A stretch of DNA of 64,000 bases. Origin: Trissonchulus latispiculum (Eukaryota; Nematoda; Enoplea; Enoplida; Ironidae). Both the position numbers and the translations under genes were made by a program. Of this stretch, positions 25,603 through 36,173 are shown piece after piece. Position 1 is the stretch's first letter, and each line of letters begins with the position of its first letter. Under the pieces are notes generated by a model that was not told the origin of the DNA, made no database searches, and saw only the letters and a program-made list of their open reading frames with translations. The stretch is taken from assembly GCA_030248195.1 (NCBI GenBank), contig JASAND010006797.1, positions 17,485 through 81,484 of the forward strand. The letters run 5' to 3'.

Positions 25603-26288
25603 TCAGGGCGGGACGATCCGACCGATCGCCGCCCGGTGGGCCTGCTGCCGCTCATTCCAAAGATCTTCCATTTCACGATTCAAATTTGGAAACAATTCGG
25701 CGCGCAAAATCATCATAACCTTTCCTAACCAGTTGCGATTTTGTTCCATATGCACGCGGATAACCTCGCTGATAATCTGATTATGCGACAAATTGTTCAA
25801 TTGATTTTTGTTCAACCCAATTCCCCAATATGGGTCATGGGTTGCTTCAACCAGCAGTCGGCAACCAGAATCGCGCAAAAAATCTACAAAATCTGGGCAG
25901 GATTTGGCCTTTGCACGAAGAACCTCTAGCGTAACAAACGCCCGAACATGCATATCTTTGCCTTGCCACATTTTGCGAATAACCGAATCAGGTGGCAACC
26001 AACCCAAACTTTGTTCAGCCGCAAATTTGCAGTAGAATGGATTCAAATACCGCGCGCAGGCCTCGGCTGGGGCGTGCCAGCAAGTGAAAAAGAAAAGTTT
26101 CCGAAATTGATAAGCTTGCTCAGATGTTTGAAAATATAAACCCACAGTTCGACCCACCCGTTTGCACCCGGAACCTTTTTCGGCTCCAGACGAAACATAT
26201 TAGAAGCCGGGTCATTAGCGCCTTGAAAACTAGCAATCGGATGAAAATAGTTAAAATTCGATGCACGCATCAAAACATGACCCAACAT
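25603..26288 (-). CDS. NADAR (YbiA-like) domain ORF in the retrotransposon
   Basis: The NADAR family includes N-glycosidases such as YbiA/RibX; some members remove ADP-ribose from guanine in DNA. The frame opens with ATG at 26288. Its first 45 residues include ANDPASNMF, matching the conserved DP-x-SN-[FM] motif. A 1-base frameshift near 26150 moves to the 184-codon frame 25603-26157, which continues with TSEQAYQF, the family's (S/T)-x-EQAYQ motif. Further on are RKMWQGKDMHVRAFV, then LVEATHDPYWGIGL, the most diagnostic NADAR signature, and NWLGKVMMILR near the end. Order and spacing fit the whole domain of about 200 residues. It lies on the element strand as the last identifiable ORF. The frameshift probably inactivates this copy. 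The enzymatic role here is inference. Confidence 0.85.
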
Positions 26289-26632
26289 TCATCAGTGACT
26301 TCCTTTGCCACCTGAACCATTCTCTTAGACCTTACTGACCAGATCCTAAGCAAATCTGCCGACTGCTGGAAGCGCGAAACAGAAGGATAAATATTGAGAA
26401 ACGGAAAAAAAATCGCGAAACAAGATCAGCTAATGCGGCAACTTTCTAATGAGCAAAACCAACAACTTGAAAAGACTGAAAAAGCCGGAAATAGCCGGAA
26501 ATTTGATAGAAAGTTTCCAATATTCAGGTTCTTCCAAATGAATGCGATAGGAAGGATGCGAAAGAGGTAGGAAGGATGCGAAAGAGGCTCCAATTTATCC
26601 CATTTGATATCAGGACTTGCCTCTTTATAATA

Positions 26633-26661
26633 AATAATAAAATAAATAAATAAATAAATAA
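26633..26661. repeat. (AAAT)n microsatellite
   Basis: Seven or so AAAT units interrupt what was probably coding sequence of the Pro/Ser-rich ORF: a reading frame continues to 26662 on its right, and possible coding resumes on the left. A 21-bp direct duplication (TTCGCATCCTTCCTACCTC type) lies just beyond at 26550-26595. Confidence 0.8.
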
Positions 26662-26912
26662 ATAAATATAAAAAGGGTCTTTATAATATCGAAATACTTT
26701 TCCATCGCAAAATCAGTCAGTGAAAATGGAGCATATTTCAAAGTCCTCAAATAGTTATCCCAATATTTGAAAGAATGCGTGAAATAAGGATTCATAAGTG
26801 TAGGATCCATTTTGGAAGAAAAATCAGGCAAAGTCACAACCTGCCACTCAAATTCCGAATAAACCCGCCACGGGACTGCCCTGCGGTCATTTAAAATAGC
26901 TGACCAAACTGC

Positions 26913-29389
26913 CTAATGGTAATGCGGGTCGATTTCTTGTGGACCTTCGTACTTAGGAGCCCCCAAAAGGGCACCGTCATCAGTGGCAAGGGCCAGCGAC
27001 GGAGGTTTCATAGACTTGATTTCCAGATCTAAAGCAAACCCGCTAGGACGCGTAATGTGCGGCGGTGGATTCGCACAAAAACGAGGAACCGGTTTTTCCA
27101 CCAAACAACGCGCGGAATACTTGTACAATACTGACTTCGAATTTGCAGGATGTTCCCAAGGGGCTGCCGAACACTCAAACTGCTGATTCATACTCGCAAA
27201 AGACAAGAAATGTTCGTCAGGCCACCGAATCGTATGAGACGGTGGGATTGTTGCAGGGTCCTTCAATGAAAAGGTCTGCAAGGGAATATCCAATTTCAAA
27301 GGAGGAAGATGTTCATCTTTGTGAAGTGGAAAAGTCCGTTTCGCATACCTAGGATCAGTCGAAAGAGACTGTGAGGCCTCCTGAGCATCCGCAGATGCGG
27401 AAGTCCCAGGTTGTCCAGAAACGGACGAAGCCTCGTCCGAGCTAAAACGTAGCGTAGTACGTGAAGCCGGGACTGATGATGAACGAGAAGGGCGATTTGT
27501 GCCCGGAGTAGGAGCAAACATCGGGTCGGGAGTCAATCCCAAACCTGCAGATGGAGTGCCGGCAAGCGGGACGCCCCCTTGCTCCGGAAAAGTCAAACCT
27601 GGAAAAATAATTTGCAAAAGTTGAGGCATAGAAAAATCAGCGCGCGACATCAAAACATAAACAATTTCAATAGCATCCCATGGAACTGGATAACCAATCC
27701 AGACAGACAAAATTTCCCTAGAAAAACCCAAAGAGGCGAGGACCGCAAACTGAAGGTCTGTTGAAATTTGAGGCATGCGGTGCCAAAATGCATCAGAAAA
27801 AGAAGTAAGAGCTGCAACAGGTAATGAGCCCAGACAAGGAGTGCGAAAATTTAAATGTGGCATATACCACGCAACATGTGAATAGTCCGCCTGTTGTAGA
27901 TTCGACTGATTTTGCACGTTCCAGATAGGGACTGTAGGGGAGGGGGAAGGAGAGGTAGGGGCGGAACGGGAGGAAGAACGGGGAAGGGACATACGCAACG
28001 GACAACTCATGCGCGGCTGAAAAGTAGACGTAGGCACCGGTTGATTTCGTAAAAATTGAAAAGATTCACTAAAAGTGGGAGGGCGCACAACCCCTGTTTG
28101 AGTCGAACTAACAGCTGCACAGGTAGAAGACGCAGCTAAATTTAGGCGTTGCGGATCCGGCCAAGCTCCGGGGGGAGCTGAAACCGGCTGGAGAGAAGGT
28201 TCCGCAGCAATTTGTCCCGACAGAGAAAGAGAATCAGACACCAAATTTGCAGGTAGCAAAACTGAAGCAAGACGCGGGGGCCCTTGTTCGGCCTGCAGCG
28301 GCAGAACCAATTGAATACAGGGCTGTTCTAAATTTACCAACGAAAGCGAGGAATTTTCATTCGGGTGAAAAACTACATCGCCCAAACTAACTGTCGAAGC
28401 TGTAGTAGCCGGTGGAAAAAGTTGATCCATAATTTCATCTTGAGAGAGAGAGACCGGAGGGGGAGGGGCAGGAGGAGCCGAGAGGTCCTCGGTCTCCATA
28501 GGGACAACGACAGAAGGAGCCGGAGAGGGAATGGGAGGGGGGGAATGATGTTAACGGACGGAAGGGAGGAAAAAGAAGACGTTTGCGTCAAAAAAGGCTC
28601 TGCAAATGGCTGAAAATTTCCGGAAGCTGGACCCGGAGTGCTGCAGGCAGCGCCTTCCTCGCCGACAACCGCAGCCGGCCCAGGTGGAGCCAGAGGCAAA
28701 TCCCGCTCGGTGCGGGACGGAGCCTCCACCCCAGAAAAACCGACCTGCGACGGCGGAGCCAGCGACGAGGAAGGGCCTACGAACACCGCCGAATCCGAGG
28801 GAGACTGATTTTCCTCTGTATAAACAACATGAAAAGCCGCTGCCGGCTGATTTGACTGTTCAGAAAGGGGAGAACGGGTAGCGGATGGAATAAGAGGACG
28901 GAGGGGGGTGGAGGGAAAAGATATATCCCCAGCTGGAACTTCCTCCTGGGATGGTGGCCGAGAGGGCACCTCCCATTTCGGAGGAGGCGTCTCCTGCCTG
29001 GGCTCATTTTCAGCATCTGAAGAATTTGAAGAGATGTCCAAAATTTGTGAGGGAAGCCCCTCTGGCACCTCATGCTGCTCTGCAGCTTTTTCGTCCAGTT
29101 TGCGCTCCTCGCGCGCTTTGTCCGGTTTCTGCGATTTTGGAGCAAACGTGTATTCCGGTTCCTCCCCGGCTAACTCAATTTGCTGTGCACTCGTAACCAA
29201 GACAGGGTTTGGACGATCCCCAACAGAAGTAAACAAGTCAGAATTCAGCTTATCTTGATCGGGCAAAAGTTCCAGACGCGGAGATTTAGACAAAATTTTT
29301 ACGTCCACTAACTTTTGAGAGTGACGCCTGTCACCATCAATATGCGCAATTTGAAATTTGGACAAAGGTCGAAAAACAGGCTCATCCAT
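26913..29389 (-). CDS. Retrotransposon Pro/Ser-rich protein of unknown function
   Basis: Two overlapping frames, 29389-28373 (338 codons, ATG) and 28499-26913 (528 codons), look like one protein with a frameshift near 28530, because the Pro-rich composition passes from one to the other. The first part is acidic and low in complexity. The second has a long Pro/Ser/Thr linker, a folded-looking segment of about 100 residues (near 27560-27870, with PVAALTSFSDAFWHRM), another linker, and a C-terminal block with IRWPDEHFLSF. A TAG at 26913 is followed in frame by about 80 more coherent codons to 26662. It starts 22 bases after the exonuclease stop. No domain recognised; a structural or nucleic-acid-binding role is only a guess. 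Confidence 0.6.
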
Positions 29390-29410
29390 AATATGCGCAA
29401 GAGCCGAGCC

Positions 29411-30843
29411 TTAAAGACGTTCTAGCGTATCAAACTGCGAAACTTGACTCACAGTTTTTGTGCGCTACAGCAATTGAAAATGTTCCGTAGAAAAGGACGG
29501 GCAAGCGTGTAACAAGCGCTGAACCACGAGAATCAAGTCAACTGCATCTTTTATCGCATACGCAATTTCTGAAGGTTTGAGAAAAGACATGAAACCATGC
29601 GCAGAAATTTCTTTACACAACCGCCCCGGATATTTGAGAACGTGTTGCAGCAACCACCCCATGGAGAGGTTATCATGCAGTTTGGGAGGGGGAGACACCG
29701 CTGATTATTCTCATCAAACCAAATATGTGGGCCCCGCCATGGATGTTCAGGGTCATTCTCAGGCGGGAGTCCCTTTAGAGCCATTCTGCGATAAGTAAAA
29801 CGATAAAAATGATTGATATCTACTAAAGAATTTCTGGCATCAATGCCCAGGTTGCCGAGAATCCGACGCGCATCACACAAAGCGCCGACCGCCAAAATTG
29901 GAAACGGAGTGTTATAGAGCAGCGGTTGTAACGCATAACGTAATAATTTTCAGGACGGGACTTGGAGGTAGATGGCGTGAACCATCACCACCGTGATTCT
30001 CAGACCAGACTCGCACTGGGATTCTACAGTCGGATTCAAGGCGTCAATTCGTTCACGAAAAGCTGTGATATCTGTTGGGACTGCAATGTCGTCGCAGACT
30101 GGCCCTTAGGGATATCCAACCATTTCTGAGAATGGCCCTCAACATCCAGAACAAGAAAGCCCGCCTCCCTAGCCCAGAAAAATAAATCTTGGACCTCACC
30201 AAAGAGGTCTGCAATGTCCGTGATAATACAAGTGGCGGAACGTAACTTTTCAGGCAAAAACGTAGCCTGGTGAATTGTATTCAGCCAGTCTTCCCGCCAG
30301 CGTCTGTCGGCGTCGGAAGCGAAATCAATCTTAGGGGGAGGCTTTTCTGCAAAAACAAGGCTCAAATCTCCTAAAGAAATGGGGGGCAACGGTTCTGTGT
30401 TAGATTTCCGTTTTTCTGAGCGTTCCCGTTTCCGAGAAGATCGAGACCGGCGTGGAGTCACTGCCTTTTGTGAACGTGTCGCTTTCTGAGATTTCGAGGC
30501 AGGACCCGGGGAGGGGTCCGAGACTGTATCGACATCAACTGTGACCTCCTCTGAGGTATCTTTTTCAGATGGCTGGTAACTCGCATCCGATTCCGAAGTA
30601 AGAGATTTTTTCGTCCGCTGAGAGCGGCGTAAAGGATTCTGAGAGCTAGGAGGGGCACCCACTTCTGAAAGCTTTTTCCAGTCCCGGGTCGCCCCTTTTT
30701 TCCTGGAAAGTTTCTGACAACGGTTGCTCAGGGCTAGATTCCCGTTCCGACGTTTCGGATTTATCTTGGTGACGGCGTTTTCGAACAATCTTTCTGCCCG
30801 ACAGACGCTGTGGCAGACTAACTGACCCTACACACTCAAACAA
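29411..30843 (-). CDS. DEDDy-type 3'-5' exonuclease ORF in the retrotransposon (broken)
   Basis: The first 150 codons are basic and Ser/Arg-rich with nuclear-signal-like runs. Then comes an exonuclease fold read across three frames. Motif I is FLVLDVEG (D codon 30146, E codon 30140), in the 250-codon frame 30788-30036. Motif II is GALCDARRILGNLGI (D codon 29874), followed by NSLVDIN, in the frame around 29895-29551. Motif III is IAYAIKDA (Y codon 29560, D codon 29548), the Y-x3-D of the DEDDy subgroup, in the frame 29698-29465. The order and the LSMGWLLQHVLKYP stretch before motif III fit the RNase D/WRN/EXD superfamily. In-frame stops and shifts make this copy inactive. DEDDy ORF3s are described in bdelloid rotifer LTR elements, so the capture has precedent. 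Confidence 0.8.
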
Positions 30844-31533
30844 TCAAAAATACCACATGATGTTTCTTCCTGAACTGGTCCAGAAAACAAACCAAACGTG
30901 GACAAGAACCCCAGAAGGCCTCCTGACCACTGAACCAAAACAGGACTCGCAACCAAACAAGTGACCAAACCAGCTCTGAAACACAAATAAATGTAGTGCA
31001 TTACATAGAAGTGAAAAGAAAAGCCACGTTCATTACGACAAACAGAAAAATTTATAGAAAAATTAAACCCAGAGAAATAGAAACCAAAATACAAAGAAAC
31101 GTCAAAGAACGAGAACCTCAAGGGTACCCGAAAGTACGTATTCAAGAAATTTCAAGATTCAATGCATCAAAATTAAAGAAATACGTATTGTACAATTTAA
31201 GAGGGGTCAACGGTAAAGTTTTAAAAGAATGAAAAGGACAACAGAATTTGTAAAATTTAATCTAAGAGAGAATACGTATATACGTATACAAGAAAACATC
31301 CAAGAAAATCTATGGAAAAAGAATTTTATTTACCAAAACGGTAGGAACCAGGTTGGTGCCAAATAGAGTACACAATTATATAAGCGCCTAAAATAGTAAA
31401 AAGTAAAATAGAGTTAAAAGCTAAAACAAAGAAAACGATGAGATCACGCTAGAACAAAAGCTATAAAAGTGAACAAAGACATAGGTGAGGCATACAGACA
31501 AAATACATAAGATACCAACAATACAAGACGGAA
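30844..31533 (-). other. Inter-ORF region between integrase and the exonuclease ORF
   Basis: Very T-rich on the element strand, with no domain. A strong acceptor-like sequence, TTTATTTGTGTTTCAG, reads on that strand near 30980-30995. This could let the downstream ORFs be made from a spliced RNA as retroviral env is; inference only. Confidence 0.4.
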
Positions 31534-32619
31534 CTAGGTGAGGAACGGCTTGAGACGATTTACGTGAATTTTTTCCGTAGGAGGGTCTGTTTTAGTAGTG
31601 GGCTGGATTTCGACATTAGGAGGTGCGAGAATTTTGACCACCCGGAACGGTCCCTCGAAGACTGGCAAGCACTTGCGGCTTGCACCCTTTGGTATATTCG
31701 CCTTTGCAATATCTTTTCATACTAGCATACCTTCTTTGTAATCAAGTTTCTTAACATTCGCATCATAATCGTTTTTACGCTTTTTCAAGATTTTTTTCAT
31801 CTCTTTCAGTAAATCACGAGAAAAACGTAAGCGTTTGCGCAGGTCTTGGACGCACGACGAGTTGAAAGGTCTAGTTGTCGGATCAGGCATTTTCAAAAAG
31901 TTTTCAGAAAACAAACGAGGATCACGTCCATGCAAAAGATAATATGGAGACTCTCCGGTAGAGGCATGTGGGGCTGCCCGGTACACGAACAGCACCCAAG
32001 GGAGAAGGGTGTCCCACTCCCGCTCAAAAGCCAATATACATTTGCGTAACATGCCTTTAAGAGTACCATTTAGGCGTTCACAAGCACCATTCGACTGTGG
32101 GTGATATGCTGTAGTACGTACTTTTCGCGTTCCCATAAGTTTGCAAAGCTCATCCATAAGAGTAGAACAAAAAGGGGTGCCCCGATCAGTCAAAATTTCG
32201 CGAGGGGCCCCATGAACTGCAATAATTTGTTCCGCCAAAAGTTTTGCAATAGTGTTGGTCTGTTCATTAGCCATAGCGAAGGCCCACCCCCAACGCGTCA
32301 GAAAATCAACCATTACCAAAACTTTGGAATGACCCGCAGAAGTAGTAGGAGCATGCATGACATCCATGCTGATCCTTTCGAATGGTGCCTCTACCGGAGT
32401 AAAAAATTTCATATAGGCTTGAGGCTTGCGAGGACCAGGGTTGCAAGCCGCACATATTTGGCAGCATTCGAGGAACCGTGTGACATCACGAGAAAGAGTA
32501 TCCCAATAATATCTAGCGGCTATAATTCCAATCATTTTAGGTCTCCCAACATGACAACCCCCCAAAAAGTCATTATGATATTCTTTGAGAACATATTGAC
32601 GACAATCATTGGGGACCAC
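31534..32619 (-). CDS. Ty3/gypsy integrase
   Basis: Inserts the cDNA into host DNA. From the N-terminus: a zinc-binding region with HVGRPKM and CQICAAC (H2C2), then the DDE core with ISMDVMHAP (first D), LTDRGTPFCS (second D) and HPQSNGACERLNG (catalytic E). The 300-codon frame stops at a TGA at 31716. The same frame then continues for 60 codons through PVFEGPFRVVKIL, a GPY/F-type module, to IHVNRLKPFLT and a TAG at 31534, a common gypsy pol ending. The TGA is therefore probably a late mutation. No chromodomain follows. A frameshift separates it from RNase H. Confidence 0.93.
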
Positions 32620-33389
32620 ATAAGCCGAATAGCATCAGGTAGGGGAACGCCTGTCTTATCAGTTTGAAAACGGTATAGCATGTCATTTTCATAGACAAAT
32701 TTAGAAGCAGAACTACCTACGTACGCGGCCAGCTGTAAATCTTTCGGAAGTTTGTCATTTTGCAAAATCTCAATCATTGCAGAAATAAACGGGTCAGCCT
32801 TAAGGGCCTCAGACCAAATTTCCTTTGCCGCGAGCATCGGCACAGGGTGACCCGGACCATCATCGGGACCTTCGTCGTCTATGACGTCATCTAGCAGAGC
32901 AAAAAGATATTCCGGAATTTTCGGATATTCTGCAAAACCCCCAGCAATAGCAGGCGGATTGCGAGATAATGCGTCCGCTGCCCCGTTAACTGAACCAGGT
33001 TTTTGAATAACGCGAAACCGAAACTGTTCAATAAAAGCACGCCAACGGGCCACCCTCCCTTCAGCCGTCTTAGGTTTTGCGGCATCGCCCAAGATGTATT
33101 CCAGGGCCTGATGGTCCATGATCACGTCAACTTTATGTAAAATCAAATAGTGTTGAAAATATGAAATTCCAAAAAAGATAGCAAGAGCCTCCAATTCAGT
33201 AACCGTATAGTTCTTTTCAGATGCATGGAGGGCTCTGGCCGCGTACGCTACTGGATGAAATTTTTCCTTATCATCTGCTTGTTGCAAAATAGAGGCTATA
33301 CCCTGATAACTAGCGTCAGTGACAAGAGTAAAAGGTTTCGTAAAATTTGGATAGATCAAAACGGGTGCTGTAATTAATTTTTCCTTCAA
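32532..33389 (-). CDS. Ty3/gypsy RNase H domain and connection to integrase
   Basis: Degrades RNA in the RNA-DNA hybrid. FTLVTDASYQGIASILQQ carries the first catalytic Asp, ELEALAIFFGI the Glu, and VDVIMDHQALEYIL the next Asp; ADALSR closes the domain. About 130 residues of tether follow, leading to the integrase zinc region. Its frame differs by one base from those of RT and integrase. Confidence 0.92.
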   Translation of the reverse strand: MKEKLITAPVLIYPNFTKPFTLVTDASYQGIASILQQADDKEKFHPVAYAARALHASEKNYTVTELEALAIFFGISYFQHYLILHKVDVIMDHQALEYILGDAAKPKTAEGRVARWRAFIEQFRFRVIQKPGSVNGAADALSRNPPAIAGGFAEYPKIPEYLFALLDDVIDDEGPDDGPGHPVPMLAAKEIWSEALKADPFISAMIEILQNDKLPKDLQLAAYVGSSASKFVYENDMLYRFQTDKTGVPLPDAIRLMWSPMIVVNMFSKNIIMTFWGVVMLGDLK

Positions 33390-34569
33390 GGTCTCAAAAG
33401 TCGAGTCAAAGGATTGGCAATTTTAGCAAAATGAGGGACAAAACGCCGACAATAACCCGCTAGACCCAAAAAACTTTGAATGTCCTTAACAGATTGAGGG
33501 ACAGGGAATTGACGGACCACCCGAATTTTATCAGGATTGGTAGCAATGCCAGATTCTGAAAGGATGTGACCCAACAAGGCCATCTGTTTACGTGCAAATT
33601 CGCATTTTGACAATTTTAGCAAAACATGCTCTTTTGCACAACGTTGGAAAATGTCAAGCAGACGCTGCAGGTGGTGGTTCTGAGTCGGACTAGTAACTAG
33701 AATATCATCAATGTAAACAATAAACCCTTCCATGATACGATCAATTATCCGTTGGAAGGTACTGGGGGCATTACACAACCCAAACGGCATAACTTTGAAT
33801 TCATACAAACCAGAATGGGTAATAAAAGCCGCTTTTCCCGATCAGCAGGGTAAACCGGAATTTGATGAAAACCAGAAGCTAAATCCAATTTCGAAAAAAT
33901 ACAATGCCCAAGAATAAGTTCAAAAAGACCATCAATTCGAGGAAGAGGATAACAATCTTTCTTGGTGACCGAATTTAATTTGCGATAATGAACACAAAGG
34001 CGCCAATCCCCATCTTTCTTTGCGACTAGAATAATCGGGGAACCCCACGGAGACCGAGAGGGTTGTATGAGGCCCTGCACCAACCAAGCGGATAATTTCT
34101 CGTCTATAATTTTCTTCTGTGCTGGGTTAACCTTGTAAGCCCGAGCACGAATAGGCCGTTTTCCGGGCTCAATTTCGATATAATGATAGTCAAAGTCGGC
34201 TTTACCAAAACCGCCAGTAGCGTCCCAGATATCAGGAAAATTGAGGATCATAAGTTTTAACCGCCGCTGCTTCCGACGGGACAGACAACTATCTTTCAAG
34301 CTAATTTTCCCATTCAAAAGAGCACGTTTTGCGGCATCTGCAGTGACCAGTGACCATTCAGGCATCAAAAGGGCAGTCGCTACCGATTCAGCTGCAGTTA
34401 GAGGGTCAACTTCGACCTCTTCTTCAGGAGTACGTACAATATCCCCGTTCTGAGGGATACGTGAAAAGGCCTCATCAAAAAACAAATCAGTGGGATGATA
34501 TTTTTCCGTGGTCACTCTATACGTACGGGGCTCGAACCCAGGTTCTCCCGGATGGATCTTACGACGCAA
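33386..34569 (-). CDS. Ty3/gypsy reverse transcriptase
   Basis: Two frames (34569-33745 and 33808-33386) cover the RT core with one shift near 33780. Visible motifs are SPWGSPIILVAKKDG, RLCVHYRKLN (usually CVDYRKLN, so an Asp-to-His change), FSKLDLASGFHQI with the motif A Asp, MPFGLCNAPSTFQR, and VYIDDILV, the catalytic YIDD. LGHILSESG and IQSFLGLAGYCRRFVPHFA form the thumb. All are standard for Ty3/gypsy. The frameshift breaks the polyprotein. Confidence 0.95.
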
Positions 34570-34760
34570 AAATTTTCGAAACTCTTTTTAGGCATGTCAG
34601 TAAGAACAGGAGCGGAAAGTACCTGTGTGGGGTCCACGCCCTCACCCTGGGGCCCCTGACCCGCAGGGAGCTCAGGGAGAGGCTGAGACTCTGACGCCCA
34701 AGACTCTACAATATCTGAAAACGCAACTGGTACCGTTGGCCAAGAATCTTTCGTTTTCTG

Positions 34761-36173
34761 TCAAAAATCGACCAAATTCTCACCCAAAAACAAACACGAC
34801 TGCAAAGTTTTAACCTCCCCATCCAACATTTTGGGGGTGACCACCCCCTCTTTTAGAGGAGACTGAGGCTCAGGAGGGGCCGTAACCCCCTTGGCACACG
34901 AAGTCACTTCCGCGATTTTTTCAGATTCGTCAAAAAATTCATTCGGATGTAGGGAATCCACCCCCTCTTTTAGCAGGAGGTCCCCTTGAGTAGAGTCAAC
35001 ATCACAATTAAGAACCAACCGGTCATCAAAAGGAGAGTCAGACAAAGACCCAGTAAATGGGGAAGAAATTTGCGGAGGAGGGGTCCCGAGGTCCTCATCA
35101 ACAATGAATAACATATCGTCAGTATACGTATCGACATTAACTTGGGCCCTCGTGACTGCCAACGGTACATCTAGGTTAGGGTCTGTGGCGAAATAGTCTT
35201 CAGCCGGGCTAATGGACCCCAACACAGTAGCTTTTGATAATTCAACCGGGCAGTTTGTGGGATTTGCAACCAAAAAATCAAAAACTGTTTCCCGAGGCAC
35301 AACAATCCCCCCATAAGGCAAACCACGATTTATATGTACAAAATCATCAAAAGGTTCGAACAGGTGGGGAGTCTCGGTCAGTCTTGGGGAGACCCAGGCC
35401 TGAGCCCAGACCTCCGAGGACGGAGGGACCACCACATCAACTGCCAAAACCACTGCCAAAACTGTAGAATCCCGGGTGTTCCATTCAGCTCTCAACTGAT
35501 CAGGGGTGAGCAAATCGTGGTTCATCGTACCCATATAAACTTTATTCTGAGAAAGAATAATGTCCCACGAAAAAGCCTTCATAAAATCAGTGCCTAACAA
35601 AATATCCCGATAGAAGTCGGGGGCGACGTGAAAATGCCACGCAAATTGGATTTGACCAACTTTAAAAGGCAAAAATGCTTTCCCGTTAATTTCAAATAGT
35701 CACTTCCTGGTGGACGTGCAACGTGAATAGGGTCAGGGTAATGAACCACGATTTCTGCGCCCGCCCTGAAGAGACGTTCAAGGCCCCCTACTGATGATCG
35801 AAATGGACGCTCCCGTATCTACAATTGCAACCAATTTTTGACCGTTGACATCAATCAGAATTGCTGGAGTGTTTTCATCCGCTGCTAGAACAGATTCAAT
35901 GTCGATTTCTGGGACATCCCCCGGTTCTGCGAGAGCTGAATGACCCATCAAATCAGAAATTTGCACCACACAGTGAGGACTTACCTGTGAGGCTGGTGTA
36001 GCCTCTGTTTCTGGAGGAGAAACTTCCTCCCCTTGCACATCCTGGACCCAGTTTGCAACCTCAGCTGGTGCAGGTTCTTGGGCAGGTGGTTCGGGAGGAG
36101 CCGTATAGGGAATCCCTGGACCCGCCAAAATGGGAGCCCCCCGCACACCACGAATCCGACGGCTCAGCTTCAT
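34761..36173 (-). CDS. Retropepsin-type protease and pol N-terminal linker
   Basis: Aspartic protease that processes the polyprotein. LVAIVDTGASISIIS (near 35780-35825) has the active-site DTG triplet with a normal hydrophobic flank. After two 1-base shifts, DILLGTDFMKAF (near 35590) supplies the C-terminal ILG-x-D-F motif. About 230 residues of acidic, low-complexity linker then lead towards RT; LKEGV occurs twice in it, encoded by a polypurine-tract-like DNA motif. Protease and linker are in the same frame except for the shifted segment 35672-35778. Confidence 0.85.
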
